This document shows positions 25,899 to 34,607 of a stretch of DNA of 36,283 nucleotides, one piece after another. Positions within the stretch are counted from its first letter, which is position 1; every line of letters starts with the position of its first letter. This DNA is from JBDRLD01 sp043813445 (lineage in GTDB: Bacteria > Patescibacteriota > Patescibacteriia > JACPHY01): contig JBDRLD010000090.1 in the NCBI GenBank assembly GCA_043813445.1, positions 1 to 36,283 on the forward strand. The letters are read 5' to 3'. The notes below the pieces were generated by a model. It did no database searches, had not been told where the DNA came from, and was given only the letters and a program-made list of their open reading frames with translations. A program made the position numbers and the translations under genes.

Positions 25899-26945
25899 TT
25901 AGTTCGCGCGTGCGGATGGGACGGCAGCTTCCTTGAGTAGCTCCGTATTATCGAGAAGCAGTCCGGTTCCTCTGACAACACACGTCAGTGGATCCTCGGC
26001 TATTCGAACGTGTACTCCGGTGGATTCCGAGAGAAGCTTATCAAGCCCCTTGAGGAGCCCACCACCTCCGGTCAACACCATGCCGCGCTCGTAGATATCC
26101 GACACAAGCTCCGCCGGTGTTGCTTCAAGTGTCGCTTTGACGCCCTCAATGATAATCCGCACAGAACGCTGCATGGCTTCCCGAATTTTTGCATCAGAAA
26201 CGAGCACCTCCTTCGGCAATCCGGAGATAATATCGCGCCCGCGAATAGCCATCTCCAGAGGTTCGTCGGGCGGTGCTGCCGTACCGATTCGAATTTTAAC
26301 AAGCTCCGCGTTGCGCTCTCCCAGCGCGAGATTAAAATGGTCGCGTGCGTACTGAACAATATTTCTGTTCAGTTCGTCTCCGGCGACTTGAAGCGATCGT
26401 GATGTTACAATGCCACCCAAAGCAATTACGGCAATGTCAGTTGTCCCTCCACCAATATCGATAACTAATGTCCCAACGCTGTCCTCAATCGGCAACCGAG
26501 CCCCGAGAGCTGCAGCCAGTGGCTGCTCGATAAGATACACCTCGCTCGCTCCGGCACTGAGCAGCGCATCTTCGACTGCCTTGCGCTCTACCTCGGTGAC
26601 TTGGAGTGGGATTCCTACTACAACGCGCGGACGCACAAGAAACGACCTACTCCCTCCGAGTGCCTTTTCAATAAAGTAGCGCAGCATTTTTTCAGTTACC
26701 TCGAAATCAGAAATAATACCGTTCACGAGCGGCCTCGTTGCCGTGATGTGTGCCGGGGTCTTCCCTACCATCCTCTTTGCCTCGTCGCCAACCGCCACAA
26801 TATTTCCGTTGCGTGTGTTTACAGCGACAACGGACGGCTCATTAGCGACGATACCACGCTCACGCACGAAGACGAGTGTGTTGGCCGTGCCGAGGTCAAT
26901 TCCGATGTCTCGATACCTCGAGAATTTGCTGAAGAATTTGCCCAT
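25899..26945 (-). CDS. mreB: Rod-shape determining actin MreB
   Basis: 348 residues. It is a bacterial actin that polymerises under the membrane and orients wall synthesis. Clear blocks are RDIGIDLGTANTLVFVRERGIV (phosphate 1), VDIGGGTTDIAVIALGGIV-type phosphate 2, and GMVLTGGGGLLKGLDKLLSE (adenosine). The basic, hydrophobic start MGKFFSKFSRYRD is the usual MreB N-terminus, so ATG 26945 is preferred; GAGAG lies just upstream. An in-frame ATG at 26999 overlaps the proS stop as TAATG and could add 18 residues by coupled translation. With mreC, mreD and mrdA downstream it indicates a rod-shaped cell. Confidence 0.96.
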   Translation of the reverse strand: MGKFFSKFSRYRDIGIDLGTANTLVFVRERGIVANEPSVVAVNTRNGNIVAVGDEAKRMVGKTPAHITATRPLVNGIISDFEVTEKMLRYFIEKALGGSRSFLVRPRVVVGIPLQVTEVERKAVEDALLSAGASEVYLIEQPLAAALGARLPIEDSVGTLVIDIGGGTTDIAVIALGGIVTSRSLQVAGDELNRNIVQYARDHFNLALGERNAELVKIRIGTAAPPDEPLEMAIRGRDIISGLPKEVLVSDAKIREAMQRSVRIIIEGVKATLEATPAELVSDIYERGMVLTGGGGLLKGLDKLLSESTGVHVRIAEDPLTCVVRGTGLLLDNTELLKEAAVPSARAN

Positions 26946-26998
26946 AACTCTCTTTTGGATCTCTTGCTGGTCGCCATATACCGCGCCAAAAGTGTACA

Positions 26999-28252
<1,254 letters not shown>

Positions 28253-28255
28253 ACA

Positions 28256-28660
28256 TTACGTTACTTCAGATTGTCGCCCTTCACGACGTTGAAGTGATAT
28301 GACGAATAACTCAAGAATTGTGAGTGCGGCAACGAGGAACACGAGATTGATCCAAGAAAGTAATCCTCGCGACTGGAGAATCACAGCGGCGACCGCCCCA
28401 ACACCCGTTATCATCCCCTGACGCACTGCGACGCGAAGTGCATGCTCCGGATCGGAAGATCGTCTTCGCGCGAGCAGTCCGAGCACGGTTGCGCTTCCGG
28501 AAACTGCAAGAAATAACACAGCGTAGAAAATCACGAAACCGCCCAACCCGATTTCATTCGGATTGAGCCGACTCACAATTATCCCCCAAATTGCCCACGC
28601 GCCTACTGTTGCAATGACCGCGATGAGCACTGCGGATTTTCCAGTTCGCGTCGCTGTCAT
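28256..28660 (-). CDS. Small integral membrane protein, unknown function
   Basis: 134 residues, not recognised beyond its topology. It has four probable membrane helices (about 10-30, 40-62, 82-98 and 102-122) joined by short loops, with the basic stretch LLARRRSSDPEHALRVAVRQG between helices 2 and 3. The basic C-terminus (LQRREGRQSEVT) suggests a cytoplasmic end. Similar four-helix proteins are frequent next to housekeeping genes in Patescibacteria, but no role is known. It precedes proS by 3 bp, so the two are co-transcribed. The start is ATG at 28660. Confidence 0.6.
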   Translation of the reverse strand: MTATRTGKSAVLIAVIATVGAWAIWGIIVSRLNPNEIGLGGFVIFYAVLFLAVSGSATVLGLLARRRSSDPEHALRVAVRQGMITGVGAVAAVILQSRGLLSWINLVFLVAALTILELFVISLQRREGRQSEVT

Positions 28661-28720
28661 ACTGTGCCACCCATCTATCTACAGCGTACCGCCTAAAAGT
28701 CGATCATGCAACGGAGCCCA

Positions 28721-29056
28721 TTAGTATTGGATGATATCCTCCTTACTGCGCGGAACCAGGAAAAGTCTATTGATTGTGAGCTGCGGGCACTCTTGTCTCA
28801 CGGTTTCAAGAATCTCTCGCTCACGTAGTCTCAGTGTCTGTGCAACAGCCGAGCTCCGACACGTAACCACGAGCACACCATCCTGACGAAGGGATCCCGC
28901 TTCTGCGAACTTTGAGTAGTCTACACCAAACACGTTTTGAAGCGCAGCCTGACACGCACGAAGCGCCTCAGTTATTGCGAGGTTTCGCGATATGCCCGCG
29001 CGACGCGCAGCGCCAGGTATCAACTTGCCGATCGATGAGAGTCCCATATTACTCAT
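28721..29056 (-). CDS. DUF721 / DciA-like protein
   Basis: 111 residues. The C-terminal half (VDYSKFAEAGSLRQDGVLVVTCRSSAVAQTLRLREREILETV) has the DUF721 pattern: a beta strand with "l.V.v.ss.waqeL" and a basic helix. DciA members of this family load the replicative helicase DnaB in bacteria lacking DnaC or DnaI. This one is short and lacks a long N-terminal tail. The start is ATG at 29056 (alternative ATG at 29047). Both lie next to one copy of a 15-bp direct repeat flanking a REP-like insertion, which may have changed the 5' region. Confidence 0.7.
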   Translation of the reverse strand: MSNMGLSSIGKLIPGAARRAGISRNLAITEALRACQAALQNVFGVDYSKFAEAGSLRQDGVLVVTCRSSAVAQTLRLREREILETVRQECPQLTINRLFLVPRSKEDIIQY

Positions 29057-29218
29057 TATGCCACGTGAGAATTTTTATTTTCCTCCCTCTCCGTGTACTC
29101 GGGGGGAGGGAGGGTTTAGGGAGGGAGGGGTGGTATTTGTCTGTGCTAGTAGAGCGCTGATAACCGCCCCCTTCCCCACTCCGTGAAAAAAGAGAAAAAA
29201 CTATACTCATTATGGCAC
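29050..29218. mobile_element. REP/MITE-like insertion flanked by 15-bp near-identical repeats
   Basis: TACTCATTATGCCAC (29050-29064) and TACTCATTATGGCAC (29204-29218) differ at one base and flank about 139 bp without a gene. Inside, CCTCCCTCTCCG (29082-29093) pairs with the C/G-rich stretch at 29100-29113 to form a hairpin. This is followed by a tract with six G-runs (29101-29130) that fits the G-quadruplex pattern. This "CCCTCTCC...GGGGAGGGAGGG..TTAGGG" style resembles short palindromic repeats scattered in many genomes. One repeat copy contains the dciA start codon. The element may be a small non-autonomous insertion with a target duplication; only one copy is seen here. Confidence 0.45.
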
Positions 29219-29251
29219 AGTGAATCCTACGGAGTATCGTGGCAACACTTG

Positions 29252-30457
29252 TCATTCCACGTACCGCGTTCCTCGCAGCTCATCCGGAAGATATTCCTGC
29301 GAGGAGCTGTCCTCGAGCGGTGTGTATTTGTATCCCTTGCCGTAGTCAAGTTGCTCCATCAGTTTTGTTGGTGCGTTGCGGAGGTGCAGCGGAACAGGGA
29401 GGTTCCCATATTTCGCCACGTCAGCTTTCGCGTGCTCGTATGCGCGGTATGCGGTGACGCTTTTCTGCGCCTTCGCCATGTAAATCACCGCGTGTGCGAG
29501 GTGCACACCACACTCGGGCATACCAAGCTTATGACACGCATCGAATGCCGCATTCGCAATAATGAGTGCGGTATTATTCGCCAGCCCAATATCTTCAGAG
29601 GCGAATCGCATAATGCGTCGCGCAACATAGCGCGGATCCTCACCACCCTCCAACATGCGTACCAGCCAGTAAACCGACGCATCTGCGTCACCACCGCGCA
29701 TGGATTTGTGAAGTGCGGAAATGATGTTGTAGTGCTCTTCGCCGCTCTTGTCGTAGAGAAGATGAGATTTCTGGAGTACCTCCCGCACAAGCTCTACGGT
29801 GATTTCCTGCTGCTGTCCGGAACATGCATCAAGCGTATTCAACGCCATCCGTGCATCACCATTCGCCTGCAGCGCAATAAAATCACGAACGTCATCGGCA
29901 ATTACTAGCTTCCGACTTCCAAGTCCGCGTAACTCGTCGTTGATCGCCTGGTCCAAAATCAAACGTATTGACTCCTGCGTGAGGCGCTCGAGCACAAACA
30001 CGCGCGAGCGAGAAACAAGCGCGGCATTCACCTCAAAACTTGGGTTCTCCGTCGTTGCACCAATCAATGTTACCGTTCCTCGTTCTACGTGTGGCAGGAG
30101 CGTATCCTGTTGCGACTTATTCCACCGATGAATTTCATCGATAAACAAAACGGTTTTCTGACCGAGTCGACTTCCTTCCTCCGCACGATGAAGGATTAGG
30201 CGGAGATCTTTCACGCCACTGCCGGTTGCTGAAAGCTTCACGAATTCTGCATTCGTGCTTAGCGCGATAATGTGGGCTAGTGTCGTCTTACCGCTCCCGG
30301 GCGGCCCCCAGAGGATCATCGACGGGACACGATCCTCCGCAACGGCTGCGCGGAGAAATGACTTCGGCCCAAGCAGTTGCTCCTGACCGAAGAATTGTTC
30401 GAGCGAGTCCGGACGCATCCGTTCCGCGAGCGGCGCGTTGGTTTGTGTAGCTTCCAT
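29252..30457 (-). CDS. rarA: Replication-associated recombination protein RarA (MgsA) AAA+ ATPase
   Basis: 401 residues. This clamp-loader-like ATPase acts at stalled replication forks. Blocks are LAERMRPDSLEQFFGQEQLLGP, Walker A GPPGSGKTTLAHIIA, and Walker B VLFIDEIHRWNKSQQDTLLPHVERG. Sensor 1 is LIGATTENPSFEVNAALVSR. The C-terminal RarA/WRNIP1 tetramerisation domain is marked by HYNIISALHKSMRGGDADASVYWLVRMLEGGEDPRYVARR and YAEHAKADV-like YRAYEHAKADV. The start is the ATG at 30455-30457 (MEATQTNAPLAERMRP); the longer frame to 30541 crosses a hairpin and has no family match. No SD is seen. It lies upstream of the dciA-like gene on the same strand, so two DNA-replication proteins may share a transcript. 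Confidence 0.95.
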   Translation of the reverse strand: MEATQTNAPLAERMRPDSLEQFFGQEQLLGPKSFLRAAVAEDRVPSMILWGPPGSGKTTLAHIIALSTNAEFVKLSATGSGVKDLRLILHRAEEGSRLGQKTVLFIDEIHRWNKSQQDTLLPHVERGTVTLIGATTENPSFEVNAALVSRSRVFVLERLTQESIRLILDQAINDELRGLGSRKLVIADDVRDFIALQANGDARMALNTLDACSGQQQEITVELVREVLQKSHLLYDKSGEEHYNIISALHKSMRGGDADASVYWLVRMLEGGEDPRYVARRIMRFASEDIGLANNTALIIANAAFDACHKLGMPECGVHLAHAVIYMAKAQKSVTAYRAYEHAKADVAKYGNLPVPLHLRNAPTKLMEQLDYGKGYKYTPLEDSSSQEYLPDELRGTRYVE

Positions 30458-30475
30458 AACACATGCAGAATAGCA

Positions 30476-30506
30476 TACCACCCCTCCGCAGTGTGGAGAG
30501 GTGGTA
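30476..30506 (-). terminator. Stem-loop between the DUF378 gene and rarA
   Basis: TACCACCCCTCC (30476-30487) pairs with GGAGAGGTGGTA (30495-30506) with one mismatch around a 7-nt loop. It lies 20 bp after the DUF378 stop and 19 bp before the rarA ATG. There is no T-run. It probably marks the 3' end of the DUF378 transcript. Confidence 0.55.
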
Positions 30507-30525
30507 CAACAACGGCCTTCTGCGC

Positions 30526-30729
30526 TTACTGCTTGCAGCACTTTCCAACATGCTTGATCGAGTAGAGTGCTGCGAGCCCAACGAGAATGTAAATCAATCG
30601 CTCAAGCCATGCGATCGATCCAAAAATCGTGTCAACGAGGTTCCACTGAAACAGACCAACCAACCCCCAGTTCAGTCCGCCCACGAAGAGCAGGATCCAA
30701 ACCAACCAATCGATCGAATTCTTTTTCAT
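30526..30729 (-). CDS. DUF378 small membrane protein
   Basis: 67 residues. The pattern KNSIDWLVWILLFVGGLNWGLVGLF-WNLVDTIFG, followed by a second helix LIYILVGLAALYSI, is the DUF378 signature. The protein has two membrane helices with a conserved GGLNWGL turn, is of unknown function, and is widespread in bacteria including Patescibacteria. The terminus HVGKCCKQ has a CC pair. The start is the ATG at 30727-30729; a longer frame from 30768 has no family support. It is monocistronic, between a terminator at 30815-30848 and a hairpin at 30476-30506. Confidence 0.85.
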   Translation of the reverse strand: MKKNSIDWLVWILLFVGGLNWGLVGLFQWNLVDTIFGSIAWLERLIYILVGLAALYSIKHVGKCCKQ

Positions 30730-30814
30730 ACCGCGCGTTGTGATGAGTACATGACAATAGTATATCACACGTCCGATAATGATTAGATCAGCTCAACTAT
30801 TTCGCGGAAAACAG

Positions 30815-30848
30815 AAATACCGCGACCCTGAGAGGGGCCGCGGTATTT
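30815..30848 (-). terminator. Intrinsic terminator of the lipid-kinase gene
   Basis: AAATACCGCG (30815-30824) pairs with CGCGGTATTT (30839-30848), with extra CCC/GGG pairing inside the loop. It is followed on the minus strand by CTGTTTTCC. It begins 8 bp after the kinase stop. The rest of the 126-bp gap up to the DUF378 gene shows nothing further. Confidence 0.75.
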
Positions 30849-30855
30849 GATCGCG

Positions 30856-31836
30856 CTAGCCGACGATGACTTTCATCATTGGGCCGCAGCGGATGACGTC
30901 GCGCATTGTTGGCGGGTTGAGGTCACCATCGATGGTTGTGACGGTTGGTTGGTCGTATTCGACGACCAACTCCGGAACAACCGCATCGAGCGTCGCTGGG
31001 ATACTGAAGCCGTTCCAGATGCGAATGAGGTTTGCGATAACTCCCCAGAAAGAGAGCTGAGTCGCCCGTAGCATGAACCTGCCCGGGATTGCTCGCGCCT
31101 CAGGTAGCGCACGACATCCGACAAAGACATTCTCGATCGCTGCGACCATGAGTCCCGTGTACGGCACGAACTCATGCGCGCGAGCATCGTCGAACCCGTT
31201 CGGAAGAATGAACTTTGCACGCACCGGCTTTGTGAGCAACTGATGTGACGTTTGCCGTGGAAGCAATCCGATGACCTCATCCAATACTGCCTTCAGCACA
31301 ACCTGTAGCGAGCGAAACACACCGGTTGTTGATCCGCCTTCATAGTACCTCTCAAGGAGGTGTACCGGCAGCGCAGAGCCGTACAGGAAGCCGTATTCGT
31401 CGTTCACCTGCAGCGGATACGCATGCACGTAATCGAATGGGATCCCCTGCTCGATTTTCGCCGCGACCCGCTTTGCAAGTTCCACGGGCGGGTACTTCGT
31501 GCAGCCGAATGAGGCCGCCGCGTTATTCATGGTCCCGATTGGAAGGACAAGCAGGTCGGGCAGCGCCGCCTCCTTCTCGTGGTGCCGAAGCACTGCTGTG
31601 AGCGCACGATGAATCGTACCGTCACCGCCGGCGATCGCGAGGATGTCCGGTCGGTCACGATGGATCTTCAGTGCCTGCTGTTCAAGCTCCTCGAGTGTTT
31701 CGGGATCGTATACGCGTTGTGGGCTAGGTGGCCGAGTGAGAATGTCACCGATGACACGCCCAAGCCCCGCACGCCGCGTGTGCCTCCCTGCACGATGATT
31801 GCGAATGAGCGAGAGTCGTGTCCTGCGCACGTCCAT
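30856..31836 (-). CDS. Diacylglycerol/lipid kinase family protein (YegS/DgkB-like)
   Basis: 326 residues, normal for the family. These enzymes use ATP to phosphorylate diacylglycerol, sphingoid bases or related lipids at the membrane. LAIAGGDGTIHRALTAVL has the GGDGT nucleotide loop, and LVLPIGTMNNAAASFG corresponds to the LGTaND.A block with the Asp replaced (TMNNA). Near the C-terminus TIDGDLNPP matches the usual "iDGE" motif, with Asp for Glu. The N-terminus is basic and has no signal. The start is ATG at 31836, with GGAGG unusually close (2 nt spacer), so SD use is uncertain. It is divergent from the metalloprotease gene and ends at a terminator. Confidence 0.85.
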   Translation of the reverse strand: MDVRRTRLSLIRNHRAGRHTRRAGLGRVIGDILTRPPSPQRVYDPETLEELEQQALKIHRDRPDILAIAGGDGTIHRALTAVLRHHEKEAALPDLLVLPIGTMNNAAASFGCTKYPPVELAKRVAAKIEQGIPFDYVHAYPLQVNDEYGFLYGSALPVHLLERYYEGGSTTGVFRSLQVVLKAVLDEVIGLLPRQTSHQLLTKPVRAKFILPNGFDDARAHEFVPYTGLMVAAIENVFVGCRALPEARAIPGRFMLRATQLSFWGVIANLIRIWNGFSIPATLDAVVPELVVEYDQPTVTTIDGDLNPPTMRDVIRCGPMMKVIVG

Positions 31837-31912
31837 TCCCTCCGTGTCACGTCGTCATATCGTACACTACCACAACCCTGACACATGGAACCAAAGAGTC
31901 AAGTTGCCCTGC

Positions 31913-31956
31913 CCTGGACAAGTGCTCGTGGTACTGCTACTGTCCAGGCAGCACTT
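31913..31956 (+). promoter_or_regulatory. Leader with two mutually exclusive stems before the metalloprotease
   Basis: CCTGGACA (31913-31920) pairs perfectly with TGTCCAGG (31941-31948), and AAGTGCT (31920-31926) pairs with AGCACTT (31950-31956). The arms interleave (A-B-A'-B') and share base 31920, so the stems compete or form a strained pseudoknot. They end 7 bp before the SD (AGGGAGA) of the start at 31975. A structural switch or an operator pair is possible. If translation starts at 31885 instead, this would be coding sequence. Confidence 0.45.
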
Positions 31957-31974
31957 GAGCCTGAGGGAGAAGTA

Positions 31975-32877
31975 ATGACAGATCCACTCACCATACACTC
32001 GCTCATTCCACAATTCCTCAGTGTATACGAGTACATCGCTAGCGCGCGTACCGATCGTGAGCGACAAGAGCGTTGGTCACAAACATACATGAAGCCGAAC
32101 ATGCGTGCTCTTCGACCATACTTTGAGTGGGTTGACCAGCCCGACGAGGAGCACCCGGCTGCATCACTCGATCATTTCCGCGAGCACTATCATCCGGGGA
32201 ACCTGCAACGCTTCGAGCGCGCCTGCTACGAGCTCGCCCCTAAGTGCCTCAATGAAGTCGCGGCGACTCTCCGCGTCATTGTGCCGCAGGTTCGACTCAT
32301 GCTCAATGTTGGTCTTCGTCTATCGAACGGATTTGTCGCGCGCTACCGCAACGAGTTCACGACGTTTGTCAACCTCGAACACTACCACGATATCGAAACG
32401 CTGCGTGTGTTCCTTGTGCATGAACTCATCCATGCGGTACACCTCGCGTACAATCCGTTCGTGTACTACTGGCCCCTTCGCGGTCGTTTCTCGGCCGACA
32501 ATCACCTCATCCTTGAAGGTCTGGCCACGGAAGCAACGGCTCGCGTCCTCGATGTCACTCCGAGCGTCGCTCTACAGGGAAAGCTTAGGACTGGGGAGTG
32601 TCGTGCTCGCGACTATGCCGCACGAGCGGATCGAATCCGCGAGTGTTTCATACAGGCTCGGTCACAACCAACACCGATCAATTTGGGGAGATGTTTTGGG
32701 TCACTTCCACTAGACGATGACGAGACGTCACCACCCATCACCCGATCGGGCTACTGGCTCGGAACGCAGTTCATTCACTTTCTCAAGCAATCCAGAGGAT
32801 ACGCCTATCCGGAGATCATCGGCCTCCGTGGCCGCCCGCTCCGCCAAGCAGTCGACGGCTTCCTCGCTGATGACTAG
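31975..32877 (+). CDS. Putative zinc metalloprotease (HExxH...EGLA gluzincin type)
   Basis: 300 residues. LRVFLVHELIHAVHLAY gives HELIH (149-153), and NHLILEGLATEATAR gives the third ligand E181, 28 residues after the last His, in an EGLA context. SGYWLGTQFIHFL follows near the C-terminus. This order (HExxH, EG(L/I)A, GYxLG) is that of DUF2268-like predicted zinc proteases. No signal peptide is seen, so it is probably cytoplasmic. The substrate is unknown. The start at ATG 31975 is chosen because AGGGAGA lies 5 nt before it. An in-frame ATG at 31885 would add 30 residues that span the inverted repeats and has no SD. It is divergent from the lipid kinase and ends at a bidirectional terminator. 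Confidence 0.75.
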   Translation: MTDPLTIHSLIPQFLSVYEYIASARTDRERQERWSQTYMKPNMRALRPYFEWVDQPDEEHPAASLDHFREHYHPGNLQRFERACYELAPKCLNEVAATLRVIVPQVRLMLNVGLRLSNGFVARYRNEFTTFVNLEHYHDIETLRVFLVHELIHAVHLAYNPFVYYWPLRGRFSADNHLILEGLATEATARVLDVTPSVALQGKLRTGECRARDYAARADRIRECFIQARSQPTPINLGRCFGSLPLDDDETSPPITRSGYWLGTQFIHFLKQSRGYAYPEIIGLRGRPLRQAVDGFLADD

Positions 32878-32884
32878 CACCACT

Positions 32885-32912
32885 AAAGCCACCCCTCCTA
32901 CGGGGTGGCTTT
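32885..32912. terminator. Bidirectional terminator
   Basis: AAAGCCACCCC (32885-32895) pairs perfectly with GGGGTGGCTTT (32902-32912) around a 6-nt loop. It stands between the convergent metalloprotease (ends 32877) and tspO (ends 32968) genes. Short T-rich segments follow on the plus strand. Confidence 0.8.
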
Positions 32913-32967
32913 CAAGTTGTTTCTGTCTAGTTACCGTGAACGCTATAAAACTCACTTACTCAAAACC

Positions 32968-33447
32968 CTATCCGTTCAGCGTCCAGATCGCGTAGTTCAG
33001 ATACGCTGCGAAAGAAACCCAGACGATGTAGGGACTCAGTAAATACGCTGCAGGGCGACTAACGCGGAGAAACATTCCAATAGTGGCGCAAATCGCAACC
33101 CATAGCACTACTATCTCAATAAGTGCTGCACCTGGCATGTGCAATCCAAAAAACAGAACAGACCAAAATGTGTTCAAAACGAGTTGCAGAAGAAACACCC
33201 CGAGCGCGAGGCGTACATCACGTCTGCCTAGTCCCCTCCTCCAGACCAAGAACGCCGCAACACCCATCAACAAAAACAACGTCGTCCAGACTGGACCAAA
33301 TACCCAATTTGGAGGAGATAATGCGGGACGCTCGAGTTCTGCATACCACGATGCTATCGACGGAGTTGTAAAGAGTGCGCCAACGATACCAGCCAGTTGC
33401 GCTACGACAATCGCAACAATAAACTTGCCACCATTGTTTATGCGCAT
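32968..33447 (-). CDS. tspO: TspO/MBR family membrane protein
   Basis: 159 residues with five membrane helices. Signature blocks are WYAELERPALSPPNWVFGPVWTTLFLLMGVAAFLVW (tryptophan-rich first loop and helix 2), LNTFWSVLFFGLHMP and YIVWVSFAAYLNYAIWTLN. TspO proteins bind porphyrins and sterol-like ligands and are linked to tetrapyrrole handling and stress signalling. The role here is unknown. It follows the TrmB-like regulator by 45 bp on the same strand, which suggests it is a target of that regulator. The start is ATG at 33447, with no SD. Confidence 0.95.
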   Translation of the reverse strand: MRINNGGKFIVAIVVAQLAGIVGALFTTPSIASWYAELERPALSPPNWVFGPVWTTLFLLMGVAAFLVWRRGLGRRDVRLALGVFLLQLVLNTFWSVLFFGLHMPGAALIEIVVLWVAICATIGMFLRVSRPAAYLLSPYIVWVSFAAYLNYAIWTLNG

Positions 33448-33492
33448 ACCAGTTTCTTAATTATTATCTCAATACGTGAACCAGATAACCAA

Positions 33493-34281
33493 CTATGCTG
33501 ACTTACGTGCACGCGGCTTCACGATATTCCTCGGCTCAATCCCGGCCTCCCACATCGTATCGAAGAGCATTGCCATGAGCTGAGCAACTTGCGGGCTCTT
33601 GATAACGATTCCCATTGGCTCACGATCGCACCACAAAAATCCAACCTCATCCGCATAAATGAGTGTTTCCGTCTTGGTTGCACATCCTTCGGGCAGCAAT
33701 CGGAACTCCCTATCTTGCGCTACATTCGTTGGATACAGTCTTCGAAACCACGGGCCGTCAACTAGAAGACCTCGAATAGAGAGCTTACGGGAAAGACGCG
33801 TTGGAATATAGTACTCATCGTCGTATTCCTTTGACGAGCCAAGTGCGGTGTAATCACGTGGCTCGATTTCTCGAATTAGTGATCCCGGCTCGGGAATGCG
33901 CAAACTCCGCTCCGCGATGCTACTGAACGCCTTCGCGCCCTGGAAAACGAGCGTCTGTGGTCGCGCATGGTCACCAGATGCAACCTTCAGAAGCTCTGGA
34001 ATTACGTCCTCGATGCGCCAACGCAGCTTCGTCGCACTCTTTTGATGTGTATGTGCGAGCTCCTGCAGACGATCGAGTGGCGCAGGATGAATTCGCGCAC
34101 CACTTGGAGTTGGCTCCTGTTCCACAAGCCCACACTCAGCAAGTTCGTGAATCATGTCGTACGCGTTCACACGATTACATCCTGCACGTTTCGCAATAGT
34201 ACTCACCCGAGCTGGTCCCAATTCGAGCGCGGCAAGATAGCACCGCACTGCTCCTCCGGTGAGGCCTAGTAGCTCAAGCAT
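33493..34281 (-). CDS. TrmB-like transcriptional regulator
   Basis: 262 residues from the chosen ATG. The N-terminal winged helix (LELLGLTGGAVRCYLAALELGPARVSTIAKRAGCNRVNAYDMIHELAECGLVEQ) is of TrmB type. A helical linker and a C-terminal effector-like domain (about 110-240) follow. TrmB proteins often sense sugars, but the ligand here cannot be predicted. The start at 34281 is preferred because AGGAG lies 10 nt upstream and because a -10-like CATAAT (34341-34336) would put the transcript start downstream of the alternative ATG at 34335. A perfect 21-bp inverted repeat lies about 75 bp upstream, consistent with autoregulation. It is followed by tspO. Confidence 0.8.
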   Translation of the reverse strand: MLELLGLTGGAVRCYLAALELGPARVSTIAKRAGCNRVNAYDMIHELAECGLVEQEPTPSGARIHPAPLDRLQELAHTHQKSATKLRWRIEDVIPELLKVASGDHARPQTLVFQGAKAFSSIAERSLRIPEPGSLIREIEPRDYTALGSSKEYDDEYYIPTRLSRKLSIRGLLVDGPWFRRLYPTNVAQDREFRLLPEGCATKTETLIYADEVGFLWCDREPMGIVIKSPQVAQLMAMLFDTMWEAGIEPRNIVKPRARKSA

Positions 34282-34355
34282 GGTGATAACACTCCTATTC
34301 TTCAATAGCTTCCCCTGCTCGACGCGTGGAACCATATTATGCGTATTATTTCACT

Positions 34356-34376
34356 CTGTAGTGTCGCACACTACAG
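34356..34376. promoter_or_regulatory. Perfect 21-bp operator-like inverted repeat
   Basis: Arms CTGTAGTGT (34356-34364) and ACACTACAG (34368-34376) are separated by CGC. The repeat lies just upstream of a -10-like CATAAT (34341-34336, minus strand) and would cover the -35 region of the TrmB-like gene. Dimeric regulators bind such sites; a 3-bp spacer is also seen in the archaeal TrmBL1-type motif. It is most likely the autoregulatory operator of the downstream regulator-tspO pair. Confidence 0.65.
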
Positions 34377-34395
34377 CTCAAATTGCAATAGGAAA

Positions 34396-34421
34396 GGCGC
34401 CGGTGCACATGCACCGACGCC
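34396..34421 (-). terminator. Terminator of the graspetide cluster
   Basis: GGCGCCGGTGCA (34396-34407) pairs with TGCACCGACGCC (34410-34421). The one non-Watson-Crick position becomes a G-U pair in minus-strand RNA but a C-A mismatch in plus-strand RNA, so the structure fits leftward transcription. It is followed on the minus strand by TTTCCTATT. It lies 6 bp after the stop of the 47-residue gene. Confidence 0.75.
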
Positions 34422-34427
34422 CTACGT

Positions 34428-34571
34428 TTACCGCCTGCCCGACGCGATGACGATATTCCCCTCGTTCTCGCCACTCGCTTTGCAGTTCGGGCACCTCGCC
34501 CACTTCGGCTCCTTGTTGCTACGGAACCTGAATCCCTCTCGCGTACAGTTGTAACAGATGAGCTCGTACAT
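34428..34571 (-). CDS. Tiny zinc-ribbon-like protein (47 residues)
   Basis: A 47-residue reading frame from ATG 34569-34571 to TAA 34428-34430. It begins MYELICYNCTREGFRF and contains CYNC (C6/C9) and CPNC (C27/C30), a two-knuckle zinc ribbon of FmdB/regulatory-protein style, with a basic, glycine-rich end. GGAGG lies 6 nt upstream of the ATG, an excellent SD, which strongly supports translation. It is the last gene of the ATP-grasp cluster, 36 bp after the membrane zinc-finger gene, and is followed at once by a terminator. Its role is unknown; metal binding, nucleic-acid binding or a partner role in peptide maturation are all open. Confidence 0.7.
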   Translation of the reverse strand: MYELICYNCTREGFRFRSNKEPKWARCPNCKASGENEGNIVIASGRR

Positions 34572-34607
34572 GGCCTTCCTCCGTCGTGATTCCTCACGAC
34601 ACCGTAG

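Noticed and set aside
29049..29255. 68-residue minus-strand frame across the dciA-rarA gap
   Set aside because: It runs through the REP-like hairpin and G-tract, is low complexity, and its ATG comes from the duplicated repeat. Not a credible gene.
31885..31974. Upstream ATG extending the gluzincin-type protease by 30 residues
   Set aside because: No SD at 31885, whereas 31975 has AGGGAGA at ideal spacing. The interval is dominated by inverted repeats. Retained only as an alternative.
34346..34597. 83-residue minus-strand frame overlapping the 47-residue zinc-ribbon gene
   Set aside because: Arg/Ser-rich shadow sequence lacking an SD. The 47-residue frame has a perfect SD and zinc motifs and ends just before the terminator.
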